Positions 7,591-15,650 of a stretch of 32,258 nt of DNA are shown piece after piece. Every line of letters starts with the position of its first letter. Position 1 is the first letter of the stretch. The stretch covers positions 1 through 32,258 of the forward strand of contig NZ_JADDUM010000017.1 of NCBI RefSeq assembly GCF_015163715.1, given 5' to 3'. The notes under the pieces were generated by a model. That model saw only the letters and a list, made by a program, of their open reading frames with translations. It was not told the origin of the DNA and searched no databases. This DNA is from Pseudomonas cyclaminis (GTDB lineage Bacteria; Pseudomonadota; Gammaproteobacteria; Pseudomonadales; Pseudomonadaceae). The position numbers and the translations under genes were made by a program.

Positions 7591-8439
7591 ATGAGCAAAC
7601 AATTGAATATCGATCTGCTGCGCACCTTTCACGCGGTGGCCCGCTTTCGGCGCTTCAACGAGGCGGCCAATTACGTGCATCGCAGCGCGTCGACCGTCAC
7701 TACACAGATCCAGAAACTCGAAGATCTGGTCGGCCAGCGCCTGTTCAGTCGCAGTAATCAGGGGGTTGAGCTGACGATGTACGGCAAGAAATTGCTCAGC
7801 GAAACCACAGACTTCCTCAAAAGCCATGACCGTTTACTGGCCTCCCTGAGCCCGCAACGCATGCAGGGAAAGATCCGCCTGGGACTACCCGACTCCTACG
7901 CCCCCGCGTTCATGCGTGATTTCCTGCCGCAACTGATTGCCGAGAATCCAATGCTGGAACTCGAACTGGAAGCCCGCTCCAGTGGCGAGTTGTTCACCAT
8001 GTTTAGCCGGGAACAGATAGATCTGGCGCTGATCGTCAGCGCGCACCCGTTGGAACAGGGCGAACACCTGGGCTCGATACTTCCAGTTTGGGTAGTCTCC
8101 GAGCAGTTCAAAACGCCGGAACAAGCCCCACTGCCTATCGCAGTGCAACTGACCGGCTGTCCCTATCGAGCCTCGGCCATTCGGGCGCTGAAAGAACACG
8201 CGGTCTATTATCGAATCCTGCTTGAGAGCGCCAGTTCGACCGCCGTGGAAACGGCGATCATGTGCGGTTTGGCCGTGGGCATGATTGAGGAAAGCCGAAT
8301 CACCGAGGGCCTGACCAAAACCATTCCGGGCGTGCAATTGCCGGAGTTGCCGCGACATCACATTTACTTGCTTTCCGACAGCGCAAACCACCTGGCGCTG
8401 CATCTGCATGAACAACTGAAAAAAGGCTTCAGTATTTGA
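7591..8439 (+). CDS. LysR-family transcriptional regulator of the adjacent operon
   Basis: 282 aa. Residues 5-64 form the winged HTH of LysR proteins (LLRTFHAVARFRRFNEAA, then VHRSASTVTTQIQKLEDLVG and LFSR). Residues about 92-280 are the periplasmic-binding-protein-like effector domain (GKIRLGLPDSYAPAF onward). The LysR class regulates a divergent operon and usually responds to a pathway metabolite. The start ATG follows AGAGGAATC. Given its position, the probable target is the methyltransferase-dioxygenase-transporter operon, and the ligand may be its product or substrate. The gene is followed by a bidirectional terminator. Confidence 0.88.
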   Translation: MSKQLNIDLLRTFHAVARFRRFNEAANYVHRSASTVTTQIQKLEDLVGQRLFSRSNQGVELTMYGKKLLSETTDFLKSHDRLLASLSPQRMQGKIRLGLPDSYAPAFMRDFLPQLIAENPMLELELEARSSGELFTMFSREQIDLALIVSAHPLEQGEHLGSILPVWVVSEQFKTPEQAPLPIAVQLTGCPYRASAIRALKEHAVYYRILLESASSTAVETAIMCGLAVGMIEESRITEGLTKTIPGVQLPELPRHHIYLLSDSANHLALHLHEQLKKGFSI

Positions 8440-8521
8440 ATCTGATCTTAAAGAAACGCTGACGTGCAGACCAAATTCCCAGGCTGGCTTGAATGAAGCG
8501 CTTGCGCGCTTAACGCGCACA

Positions 8522-8560
8522 AAAAAGCCCGCTGACCGTTATCGGTTCAGCGGGCTTTTT
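8522..8560. terminator. Bidirectional rho-independent terminator between the LysR gene and mqo
   Basis: A-run, then GCCCGCTGA-CCG, loop TTAT, CGG-T-TCAGCGGGC and a T-run. The stem is about 12 bp with one bulge. Both strands end in U-tracts, fitting the convergent genes on either side. Confidence 0.9.
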
Positions 8561-8598
8561 GTTACCGGTAGGGTCCTGATTCAGAACCCCCCAGCGAT

Positions 8599-10245
8599 TT
8601 ACAGCGCCAGGTCAGACGCCGGCTTGCTCGGCTCAGCCGCAGGCTTGGCAGCCTCGGTCGCCTTGGGAGCAGCCTTTGCCGGAATCACCGGCGGTGTAGG
8701 CAGTTGCAGGATATTGGCGGTGTAGGCCCATTCCTTGGCAACGGCTTCAGGACTGTCGTTCAGCTTGGTGCCGTAGCTTGGCACGATCTGGTGCAGTTTT
8801 TCCTGCCAGGCCGGAGTAGCAACCTTGTCCTTGAACACTTTCTGCAGCACGGTCAGCATGATCGGAGCCGCGGTGGACGCGCCTGGCGATGCACCCAACA
8901 GGCCTGCAATGGTGTTGTCGGCGGAGCTGACCACTTCGGTACCGAGTTTCAGGACGCCGCCCTGCTCTTCGTCACGCTTGATGATCTGCACGCGCTGACC
9001 GGCTTGCCACAGGCGCCAGTCGGATTGCTTGGCGTTCGGGAAGTACTCTTGCAGCGCCTTGAAGCGGTCGTCATCCGACAGCATCAGTTGGCCGGCGAGG
9101 TACTCGACCAGTGGGTATTCGCGAATACCAACCTTGGTCATCGGCCAGATGTTGTGGGTGGTGGTGCTGGTCAGCAGGTCCAGGTACGAGCCTTCTTTCA
9201 GGAACTTGGTCGAGAAGGTGGCGAATGGGCCAAACAGAATCACACGCTTGCCATCCAGCACGCGGGTGTCCAGGTGCGGAACCGACATCGGTGGCGCGCC
9301 AACCGAAGCCTTACCGTAGGCCTTGGCCAGGTGCTGCTCGGCAACGGTCGGGTTATCGGTCACCAGGAACGAACCACCCACTGGGAAGCCGGCGTATTCC
9401 TTGGCTTCAGGAATGCCCGACTTTTGCAGCAGGTGCAGTGCACCGCCGCCCGCGCCGATGAACACGAACTTGGCGTCGGTTTCAGTCTTGGTGCCGTCTT
9501 TCAGGTTCTTGTAGCTGACACGCCACGAACCGTCGGCGTTCTTGGTGATGTCCTGCACTTCGCTCGACAGTTTCAGGTCGAACTTAGGTGTGGTCTGCAG
9601 GTGGGCAACGAACTGGCGGGTGATCTCGCCGAAGTTCATGTCGGTACCCAGCGGGCTCCAGGTGGCCGCGATTTTCTGGTTCGGGTCACGCCCTTCCATC
9701 ATCAGCGGAACCCACTTGGCGATCTGCGCCGGGTCTTCGGAGTACTGCATGCCGGCGAACAGCGGGCTCGCTTGCAGGGCTTCGTAGCGCTTCTTGAGGA
9801 ACTTGATGTTGTCATCGCCCCACACAAAGCTCATGTGCGGCGTGGTGTTGATGAACGAACGCGGGTTCTTCAGCACGCCCTGCTGGACCTGCCAGGACCA
9901 GAACTGACGGGAGATCTGGAACGCTTCGTTGATCTCGACCGCTTTCGGGATCTCAACGTTGCCGTTCTTGTCTTCCGGGGTGTAGTTCAGCTCAGCCAGG
10001 GCCGAGTGACCGGTACCGGCGTTGTTCCAGCCGTTGGAGCTTTCTTCGGCCACGCCATCGAGGCGCTCGACCATTTCCATCGACCATTCCGGTTCCAGCT
10101 CGTTAAGCCAGACACCCAGGGTCGCACTCATGATGCCGCCGCCGATCAGCAGCACATCGACTTTCTTTGCCTCTTCCGCGTGAACGGACGTGATCCCCAT
10201 CGACAAAGCCAGCCCCAGCAGGGCAGTGTTTACTTTCTTAAACAT
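8599..10245 (-). CDS. mqo: Malate:quinone oxidoreductase with an N-terminal signal peptide
   Basis: 548 aa. Mqo is an FAD-dependent membrane-associated enzyme that oxidises malate to oxaloacetate and passes electrons to quinone. The FAD motif [19 protein letters not shown] (about 29-47) and family blocks [45 protein letters not shown] and [12 protein letters not shown] are present. Two features are unusual. A clear Sec-type leader ([17 protein letters not shown]...VHA before EEAKK) precedes the Rossmann fold, and an Ala/Pro/Lys-rich tail of about 30 residues ends the protein. The ATG at 10245 with AGGTG six bases upstream is preferred over an in-frame GTG at 10254. A periplasmic location is inferred. 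Confidence 0.93.
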   Translation of the reverse strand: MFKKVNTALLGLALSMGITSVHAEEAKKVDVLLIGGGIMSATLGVWLNELEPEWSMEMVERLDGVAEESSNGWNNAGTGHSALAELNYTPEDKNGNVEIPKAVEINEAFQISRQFWSWQVQQGVLKNPRSFINTTPHMSFVWGDDNIKFLKKRYEALQASPLFAGMQYSEDPAQIAKWVPLMMEGRDPNQKIAATWSPLGTDMNFGEITRQFVAHLQTTPKFDLKLSSEVQDITKNADGSWRVSYKNLKDGTKTETDAKFVFIGAGGGALHLLQKSGIPEAKEYAGFPVGGSFLVTDNPTVAEQHLAKAYGKASVGAPPMSVPHLDTRVLDGKRVILFGPFATFSTKFLKEGSYLDLLTSTTTHNIWPMTKVGIREYPLVEYLAGQLMLSDDDRFKALQEYFPNAKQSDWRLWQAGQRVQIIKRDEEQGGVLKLGTEVVSSADNTIAGLLGASPGASTAAPIMLTVLQKVFKDKVATPAWQEKLHQIVPSYGTKLNDSPEAVAKEWAYTANILQLPTPPVIPAKAAPKATEAAKPAAEPSKPASDLAL

Positions 10246-10726
10246 CAGTAGCACCTATGATAAAACGCCATCCGCCCCGCTACCCCCGAGAACGGGCAAC
10301 CCTCAATCACGCTACGCCAGGCAACGTACCGCGGGGTTTGCACATTCACACGAGGGCCGCAGGGTGGGCACACAAGGCCGACGTATCGACCTCACTTTTA
10401 TGTCCCTTCTGCGCTGACTTCTTATCATTATTGGCTTCAGCTACCTGGGCGACAGCCAATCGCTGGGACGTATACGGGTGTACGCACCAGGAAAGACTAG
10501 ACCAAGACGGCGCGCAGAATATCACGGCAAACAGCGTTTATGCGCCGTTTGGCCAATTGACGGCTCTAAATCGCAGGTTTTAACCAGTGGGTGTCAAGCC
10601 TGCCAGGCGCGACCTGAGGTCACAGGCCTGGAACTCTCGCACCAAATGCTGTTCTAGACACCTTCGCTGCAGCCTGCGTAGCATCGGCGGCTGTCCTTCG
10701 TGCTTTCCATCCAAACAGAGCGATCC
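10246..10726. other. 481-bp intergenic region between mqo and the MFS pseudogene
   Basis: No convincing gene in either direction; the open frames here lack family features and ribosome-binding sites. It should hold the mqo promoter (minus strand) and that of the MFS gene. The one structured element is the nested palindrome at 10603-10631. The length is above average for this genome. Confidence 0.5.
10603..10631. promoter_or_regulatory. Nested palindrome upstream of the MFS gene (candidate operator)
   Basis: GACCT-G-AGGTC at 10611-10621 is a perfect palindrome, framed by CCAGGC (10603-10608) and GCCTGG (10626-10631). The combined 29-bp dyad lies about 95 bp before the original MFS start. It resembles operators bound by dimeric repressors such as TetR or GntR types, but no regulator gene is adjacent. 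Confidence 0.35.
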
Positions 10727-11913
10727 ATGTCTATCCACCAAACACCCGGGCACGTACTGCCCGCGCGCAGCGCCGCCAAAATGGAAGCTGCCATGGCCGT
10801 GGGCGCTTTCGCGATCGGCACCGGCGAATTCGCATCATGGGCCTGATGCCTGACATCGCCCAGAACCTGGGGCTAAGCGAACCCCAGGTCGGCCACGCCA
10901 TCAGCGCCTACGCGCTGGGAGTGATGGTCGGCGCACCGCTGCTGGCCATCCTCGGCGCCAAGCTGCTGCGCAAACACATGCTGTTGTTGTTGATGGGCCT
11001 GTATGCCCTGGGCAACTTCGCCACGGCCTTCACCCCGACCTTCGGCTCGCTGGTGGCCTTCCGCTTTATCAGCGGCCTGCCACATGGCGCCTACTTCGGC
11101 ATCGCCGCCGTGGTCGCCTCCAGCATGGTGCCCAACGACAAACGCGCCGGCGCCGTCGCCCGGGTAATGCTCGGCCTGACGCTGGCCATGTTGCTGGGTA
11201 ACCCCATCGCCACCTTCCTCGGCCAACACCTGGGCTGGCGCTCGGCGTTTGCGCTGGTCAGCGTGATCGCCCTGTTCACCCTCTTGCTGGTCTGGCAATT
11301 CGTACCCCATCGCCACGACGAACAACGCAGCGACCCGCGCAAGGAACTGCGCGCCTTCACCAAACCCCAGGTGTGGATGGCCCTGTCGATTGGTGCCATT
11401 GGCTTTGCCGGCATGTTCTGCGTGTTCAGCTACCTGGCGCCGACCATGCTCGAAGTGACCAAAGTGTCACCGCAGTGGATCCCCTTCGGCCTCGCGGCGT
11501 TTGGCGTGGGCGGGATCATCGGCAACATCGCCGGCGGCAAGCTGTTTGACCGCATGCAATTTCGCGCGGTGGGTTGGATTCTGGTGTGGTCGATGGCCGT
11601 GCTGGTGTTCTTCCACTTCGCAGCGAGTTCACTGTGGGGCGTACTGGTGGGCATTGCGCTGGTCGGCACCATGATCGCCCTGGCCGCCCCGTTGCAAATC
11701 CGCCTGATGGACATCGCCCATGAAGCACCGAGCCTCGCGGCGGCATCCAACCACGCGGCATTCAACCTGGCGAACGCGCTGGGGCCGTGGTTTGGCGGGA
11801 TGGCGATTACGGCGGGGTTGGGCTGGACCAGTACCGGCTATATAGGTGCCGCTACGGCGCTGGTCGGGCTGGGCATCTACCTGATCGCCCGGCGTATGAA
11901 GGGCGGCCACTGA
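10727..11913 (+). pseudogene. AraJ-like MFS efflux transporter, broken by a one-base deletion
   Basis: From the ATG at 10727 the frame reads MSIHQTPGHVLPARSAAKME, then AVGAFAIGTGEFA, and stops after S-W-A. The next frame continues at 10834 with I-M-G-L-M-P-D-I-A and runs to 11913. The expected join is GEFAIMGLMPDIA, so one base is missing after 10833 (GC-ATC instead of GCN-ATC). The restored protein would be about 395 aa with 12 membrane segments, of the AraJ/NepI-type DHA1 group of drug, sugar or nucleoside exporters. An internal ATG at 10837 would give 358 aa lacking most of the first helix. Whether the lesion is real or a sequencing error cannot be decided here. Confidence 0.85.
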
Positions 11914-11943
11914 CGCCACAGGTTTTGCGCCGATCATAGATCC

Positions 11944-11973
11944 AATGTGGAAGGGGGCTTGCCCCCGATAGCA
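11944..11973. repeat. Short palindromic intergenic repeat (fluorescens-group REP-like)
   Basis: ATGTGGAAGGGGGCTTGC followed by CCCCGATAGCA. Related sequence in opposite orientation lies at 15620-15650, with fragments at 16870-16893, 25281-25305 and 32208-32258. The GGGGGC-TTG-CCCCC core forms a hairpin. It follows the MFS pseudogene. Confidence 0.75.
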
Positions 11974-12012
11974 ATAGGTCAGTCACCACCCCAATGACTG
12001 ACCCACCATTCA

Positions 12013-12234
12013 TCAATCATCATGCAACAACCCCGACCCATACTCCCCATAACTACTCCCCAGCCCACTGCCACCGAAATTCATCTTGGTGGCTTTGCTG
12101 GGGCTGTGGTCGCCAAATGCCTGGCATCCACCTGAAAAGCATGGGTCACTGCTTACGCCGGACGAACCCGAAGAACAAGCGCCCAACAGCAACGCGCTGG
12201 CAACCATTGCGACTTTGAACAGGTTCGAAATCAT
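12013..12234 (-). CDS. Small lipoprotein of unknown function
   Basis: 73 aa. The leader MISNLFKVAMVASALLLGAC ends in a clear lipobox (L-L-G-A-C), so Cys20 should be lipidated and the 54-residue mature chain anchored in the envelope. The mature part is rich in Ser and Gly and has two further cysteines (DPCFSGGC) that could form a disulfide. No domain is recognised. The ATG at 12234 is preceded by GGGGAA. It is short, but the signal architecture is good evidence that it is real. Confidence 0.72.
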   Translation of the reverse strand: MISNLFKVAMVASALLLGACSSGSSGVSSDPCFSGGCQAFGDHSPSKATKMNFGGSGLGSSYGEYGSGLLHDD

Positions 12235-12432
12235 TTTTTCAGTTCCCCGTGGGCTGGAGGTGCGAGGGTCCTCTCTTGAGTGAGATCGTAGACCTCAACG
12301 GCGAAGGGAATTATGAAACTTTGCTGGGTGACAGGGAGGGTTCAGGTTGCCTGATTTGGGGGTGACGCCAGGTTTTCGCAGGCATTGGCAATGATATAGT
12401 CCGTTAATGTCTACCCCATCGAAGCCTTGAAC

Positions 12433-13182
12433 ATGCCCACCATCAAAGTATTTGAATCCAACCCAAAGGGCCGCGACTTTGTGGTGGGTGATATTCACGG
12501 GCATTTCAAGTTACTCGCGTCACTCCTGGAAAAAATAAACTTCAACACCCAACAGGATCGCTTGTTTTGTGTGGGCGATCTTATTGATAGAGGCCCTGAC
12601 TCTATTGACGTGTTGAAGTGGCTCAGCGAACCATGGTTTTACGGCGTACGTGGCAACCACGAGCAGATGCTTATTGATTGCCTATCCGGTCGCGGCGACA
12701 TCGACAGGCACACCCGAAACGGCGGAGCGTGGGTTTACGCACTATCGCCCGGCGTTCAGAACGAGATTTACAACGTACTGCAAACGCTCCCAGTCATGAT
12801 TGAGATCAACTTACCGGATGGTCGAAAAATCGGCATTGTTCATGCTGAAGCGTTTCTTACATGTGCTACCCATAGTTGGCAAGACGCCAAAGACGCTATC
12901 AGCGGCACGCGCGGGGAATCCGCCCAACAACAAGCGTTGAAAACCGCACTCTACGCCAGGGAAAAAATAGAACAGCAAAACCAGGCACCGATCATAGGTC
13001 TGGATAAGTTATATGTGGGCCACTCGACAGTCCCCCATGTGCATGCGTTGGGTAATGTCGTTTATATCGATACTGGTTGTTCTTTTTCAGACGGTACATT
13101 GAGCGTGATAGACATTGAGTCTGGAGAGGTTAGCCATGTAAGCATGCATTCATTGCATGACTCTCTCGGTGTCAGGTTGTAA
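12433..13182 (+). CDS. Serine/threonine phosphatase of the PPP family (PrpA/PrpB or phage-lambda type)
   Basis: 249 aa. All metal-binding motifs of PPP phosphatases are present: GDIHGH (Asp20, His22), GDLIDRGPDS (Asp49, Asp52, Arg53), RGNHEQ (Asn75, His76), a downstream VHAEAF and VGHS. It should be a Mn2+/Fe-dependent phosphoprotein or nucleotide phosphatase. Family members occur in enterobacteria (PrpA, PrpB) and in phage lambda. The gene is noticeably richer in A+T than its neighbours and sits in a patch of accessory genes, which suggests transfer. The ATG at 12433 lies two codons after a TTG; no strong ribosome-binding site is seen. TATAGT near 12396 could be a -10 element. Confidence 0.85.
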   Translation: MPTIKVFESNPKGRDFVVGDIHGHFKLLASLLEKINFNTQQDRLFCVGDLIDRGPDSIDVLKWLSEPWFYGVRGNHEQMLIDCLSGRGDIDRHTRNGGAWVYALSPGVQNEIYNVLQTLPVMIEINLPDGRKIGIVHAEAFLTCATHSWQDAKDAISGTRGESAQQQALKTALYAREKIEQQNQAPIIGLDKLYVGHSTVPHVHALGNVVYIDTGCSFSDGTLSVIDIESGEVSHVSMHSLHDSLGVRL

Positions 13183-13432
13183 TAACTGTTTGAACGCGTG
13201 CAAGCCTGTCCTTTGCGCCGACTCCCATAGGTGAAGGGCTTGGGTTCTACCCACTTCACCGTGCATGGCGGATCGCGATTCTGGAGTAGTTTTCGCCCAG
13301 GGCGAATCCGGACATTCCACCTTTGCGCCACGCCACGGCGGCGCAGCTGAAGACGGATTTCCACGGGTTGGAGGCGCAGGGTTACTTGACCAGTTCAAGT
13401 TGCCGCCTTGGGGTAAGGCGGCAGGTGGAGTG
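13183..13432. other. 250-bp stretch without a recognisable gene
   Basis: I could not identify a product in any frame. At its right end are two tandem hairpins, ACTTGA/TCAAGT at 13384-13400 and TGCCGCCTT/AAGGCGGCA at 13401-13423. The second is a perfect 9-bp stem with a 5-nt loop just after the stop of the DUF6124 gene, but it lacks a U-run. The composition is more GC-rich than the phosphatase gene and it could be a remnant of mobile DNA, unproven. Confidence 0.4.
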
Positions 13433-13798
13433 TCAGGCTGTGGTCGTGCTTGACGTCGCTTCGACTTGCTCTTGAACTCGGTTGATAAGCAGAGCGCTCA
13501 ACTCGATCAGTTGCTGAATTCCCAAGGCGATGGAGCGCTGGGAGTCGTCGAGATCAAACGCCAAGGTGGCGGCCATTTCGTTGGCGGATGCAAGGTTTTC
13601 GGCGGCGTTGGCTAGCAGGGTTTCGGTGTCGATGTTGGGGCTGACGAGGAACAGATTGCCACTGGGTTGGTTGATCGGTGCATTTTCATCAGATGGTGGA
13701 AAGTAATGATGAATCGCACGCCCAGCCGCTGCGTAAAGCTTGGCGTCAGGGGTTGCTGCATTTGAGGCATGAGGCGGTTTAGGTGTGACCTTGTGCAT
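13433..13798 (-). CDS. DUF6124 family protein
   Basis: 121 aa. It follows the pattern of a Pseudomonas-restricted family often present in many copies per genome: an N-terminal K-V-T-P-K-P-P segment, a middle FLVSPNIDTETLLANAAENLAS block and a C-terminal helix (RSIALGIQQLIELSALLINRV). No enzymatic motif or signal peptide is visible and the function is unknown. The ATG at 13798 has AAGGAG seven bases upstream, which decides the start over an in-frame ATG at 13843. The gene is flanked by degenerate mobile-type sequence. Confidence 0.75.
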   Translation of the reverse strand: MHKVTPKPPHASNAATPDAKLYAAAGRAIHHYFPPSDENAPINQPSGNLFLVSPNIDTETLLANAAENLASANEMAATLAFDLDDSQRSIALGIQQLIELSALLINRVQEQVEATSSTTTA

Positions 13799-14090
13799 GG
13801 CGAAGCTCCTTAACTGTTCAGGAACTGCCAATCTCACTTCCACATGAGGGTGGCAGCCGTACGCAGGTGTGGAAGACCAGGGCTAAGGACCCGGCGCACC
13901 GAAGTGCCCCGCGCACAGCCGCCGAAACACATGATACAGACGTAAAAAAACGCCGGTAGGTGTTTGTGACGATTGCGTCTTAGCTTGGTACGGACTTCCA
14001 CATCCGGCCGCTGGGTTTCCAGCGGTTTGGGGAGGTTAGCGATGGGTGGTCTGAGGGGCAAGCTGAGAAAAGTGTGGGAAGTTTCTCACC
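13799..14090. other. Upstream leader region of the DUF6124 gene
   Basis: About 290 bp with no gene I can support. On the minus strand it has a small GCAC-TTCG-GTGC hairpin (around 13900) and a T-rich run near 13946, which together could be leader structure or the end of a small transcript. A minus-strand frame of 75 codons spans it but lacks family features and a ribosome-binding site. Confidence 0.35.
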
Positions 14091-14169
14091 GAGTATCGTG
14101 GCCTGCCCCCGATAAATGCGTAGATTCTGGATATCGGGGTCTGGATATCGGGGTCAGACCACGATACCC
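14091..14169. mobile_element. 79-bp MITE-like palindromic element with a 14-bp tandem duplication
   Basis: The left end (14091-14114, beginning GAGTATCGTGG and ending CCCCGATA) and the right end (14146-14169, beginning TATCGGGG and ending CACGATACCC) are inverted copies matching at 21 of 24 positions. Between them TCTGGATATCGGGG is repeated exactly twice (14126-14139 and 14140-14153), the second copy overlapping the right arm. It has no coding capacity. It resembles non-autonomous elements moved in trans by transposases such as REP-associated types. Confidence 0.65.
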
Positions 14170-14222
14170 GGATTTGAGTTGGCAGAGGAAAAGCAACGAT
14201 TCACTCCCAAACACACCTCCCG

Positions 14223-14500
14223 ATTGAAGGGCTTGAAAAAGCACTCAAAAATCTGGAAGACGAAGCCAACTAATTGCCCTGGAAAATCCAGAGGTTGCTG
14301 ATGACTTCTTCGGCACTATTTTCGCCAGCTTCGACAAACTGGCTCGGTTTCACTCCATGGGCCGTGAAGGCAGGGTCAAAAACACCCGCGAAGGGGCAGT
14401 ACCCCACTGGTCTTATCTAATCCCGTAACGGGTAGGCGGTGATCGCCTGCAGATCATCGGAATATTCCACACACGGCAACGCCCCCGCCCGAAGTGGTGA
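14223..14500 (+). pseudogene. Decayed ParE/RelE-superfamily toxin gene
   Basis: The protein can be read in pieces: EGLEKALKNLEDEAN, then after a one-base deletion at about 14272 IALENPEVADDFFGTIF, KLARFHSMGREGRVKNTRE, PHWSYLIP, a TAA stop where family members have Tyr (P-Y-R), then GDRLQIIGIFHTRQRPRPKW and TGA at 14498. The order matches ParE toxins (helical hairpin, R-E-G-R-V, P-Y-R-V, IFHTRQ). Three lesions are visible: the frameshift, the internal stop at about 14426 and Trp to Gly after T-R-E. No start codon or intact antitoxin partner is seen upstream. Confidence 0.75.
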
Positions 14501-14584
14501 AAGGGGCGGGACATGCCTCTGCAACGCTTAAGATCCATCCCTGATAAACTGCGCCCCATTCGCCTCGCTGACTCAGATTCCCCC

Positions 14585-15571
14585 ATGCCCCTACAAACTG
14601 CCCCACTCTCCCGCCGCTTCTCCGTCGCCCCGATGATGGATTGGACAGACCGCCACTGCCGGTTCTTCCTGCGCCTGCTCTCCAAGCACGCCCTGCTCTA
14701 CACCGAAATGGTCACCACCGGCGCGATCCTGCACGGCGATCACGACCGTTTCCTGCGCCATAACGAAGCCGAGCACCCGCTGGCCCTCCAGCTGGGCGGC
14801 AGTGTCCCGGCTGATCTGGCCGCCTGCGCCCGCATGGCTGAAGCCGCTGGTTACGACGAAGTGAACCTGAACGTCGGCTGCCCCAGCGACCGCGTCCAGA
14901 ACAACATGATCGGCGCGATCTTGATGGCGCACCCTGCCCTGGTGGCTGATTGTGTGAAGGCGATGCGCGATGCGGTGTCGATTCCGGTGACGGTGAAGCA
15001 CCGTATCGGGATCAACGGTCGGGACAGTTATGCCGAGCTGTGTGATTTCGTCGGGACGGTGAAGGATGCGGGGTGCACCAGTTTCACGGTGCATGCGCGG
15101 ATTGCGATTCTTGAGGGCTTGTCACCGAAGGAAAACCGCGACATTCCACCGTTGCGCTATGACGTGGCGGCGCAGTTGAAGCAGGACTTCCCGGAGTTGG
15201 AGATTGTGCTCAACGGCGGGATCAAGACGCTGGAGCAGTGCCATGAGCATCTGCAGACGTTTGATGGGGTGATGCTGGGGCGTGAGGCTTATCACAATCC
15301 GTATCTGCTGGCGGAGGTGGATCAGCAGTTGTTTGGCAGTGAGGCGCCGGTGATCAGCCGTGCTGAGGCGCTGGTGCAGTTGCGGCCTTATATTGCTGAG
15401 CATTTGGCGAGCGGCGGCTCGATGCACCATATTACTCGGCATATTCTGGGGTTGGGCACTGGTTTTCCGGGGGCGCGCAAGTTCAGGCAGTTGTTGTCGG
15501 TGGACATTCATAAGGCGGCGGATCCATTGGCGTTGCTGGATCAGGCTGGGGCTTTGTTGGAAGGGCGTTGA
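14585..15571 (+). CDS. dusA: tRNA-dihydrouridine(20/20a) synthase DusA
   Basis: 328 aa from the ATG at 14585. DusA is an FMN enzyme that reduces uridine 20/20a in the tRNA D-loop. The TIM-barrel begins FSVAPMMDWTDRHCRFFLR. The active-site cysteine lies in LNVGCPSDRVQNN, FMN-binding residues follow in VKHRIGI and FTVHARIAILEGLSPKENRDIPPL, and the phosphate site is VLNGGI plus DGVMLGREAY. All hallmarks are intact. An in-frame ATG at 14513 would add 24 residues unlike the family. In P. aeruginosa dusA also precedes tal, from memory. Confidence 0.95.
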   Translation: MPLQTAPLSRRFSVAPMMDWTDRHCRFFLRLLSKHALLYTEMVTTGAILHGDHDRFLRHNEAEHPLALQLGGSVPADLAACARMAEAAGYDEVNLNVGCPSDRVQNNMIGAILMAHPALVADCVKAMRDAVSIPVTVKHRIGINGRDSYAELCDFVGTVKDAGCTSFTVHARIAILEGLSPKENRDIPPLRYDVAAQLKQDFPELEIVLNGGIKTLEQCHEHLQTFDGVMLGREAYHNPYLLAEVDQQLFGSEAPVISRAEALVQLRPYIAEHLASGGSMHHITRHILGLGTGFPGARKFRQLLSVDIHKAADPLALLDQAGALLEGR

Positions 15572-15619
15572 CTGGTTGGCTTGCAGCGGGTCAGTGGGTT
15601 ATGGATCGACTGATACATT

Positions 15620-15650
15620 GCTATCGGGGGCAAGGCCCCCTCCCACATTT
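15620..15650. repeat. Short palindromic intergenic repeat, inverted relative to the copy at 11944
   Basis: GCTATCGGGGGCAAGG followed by CCCCCTCCCACATTT. The same family as 11944-11973 on the opposite strand, downstream of dusA. The GGGGGCAAGGCCCCC core forms a stem-loop that may act as a transcription end or mRNA-stability element. Confidence 0.8.

Noticed and set aside
6474..7625. Longer start for the methyltransferase at 7625
   Set aside because: It would overlap the divergent LysR gene, and the ATG at 7463 has a near-ideal ribosome-binding site and gives the usual family length.
8704..10251. Long plus-strand open frame of 515 codons opposite mqo
   Set aside because: It is the antisense shadow of a well-supported Mqo protein in high-GC DNA; its translation has no domain and no ribosome-binding site.
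10257..10583. 108-codon plus-strand frame upstream of the MFS gene
   Set aside because: No ribosome-binding site or family features; composition typical of non-coding sequence.
13183..13432. Possible insertion-sequence end based on composition and hairpins
   Set aside because: No transposase fragment could be read and no terminal repeats or target duplication were visible.
13834..14061. 75-codon minus-strand frame upstream of the DUF6124 gene
   Set aside because: No Shine-Dalgarno and no recognised motif; treated as leader sequence instead.
14126..14153. Two exact copies of a 14-bp unit considered as a CRISPR or VNTR start
   Set aside because: Only two copies with no spacer, and they belong to the MITE-like palindrome.
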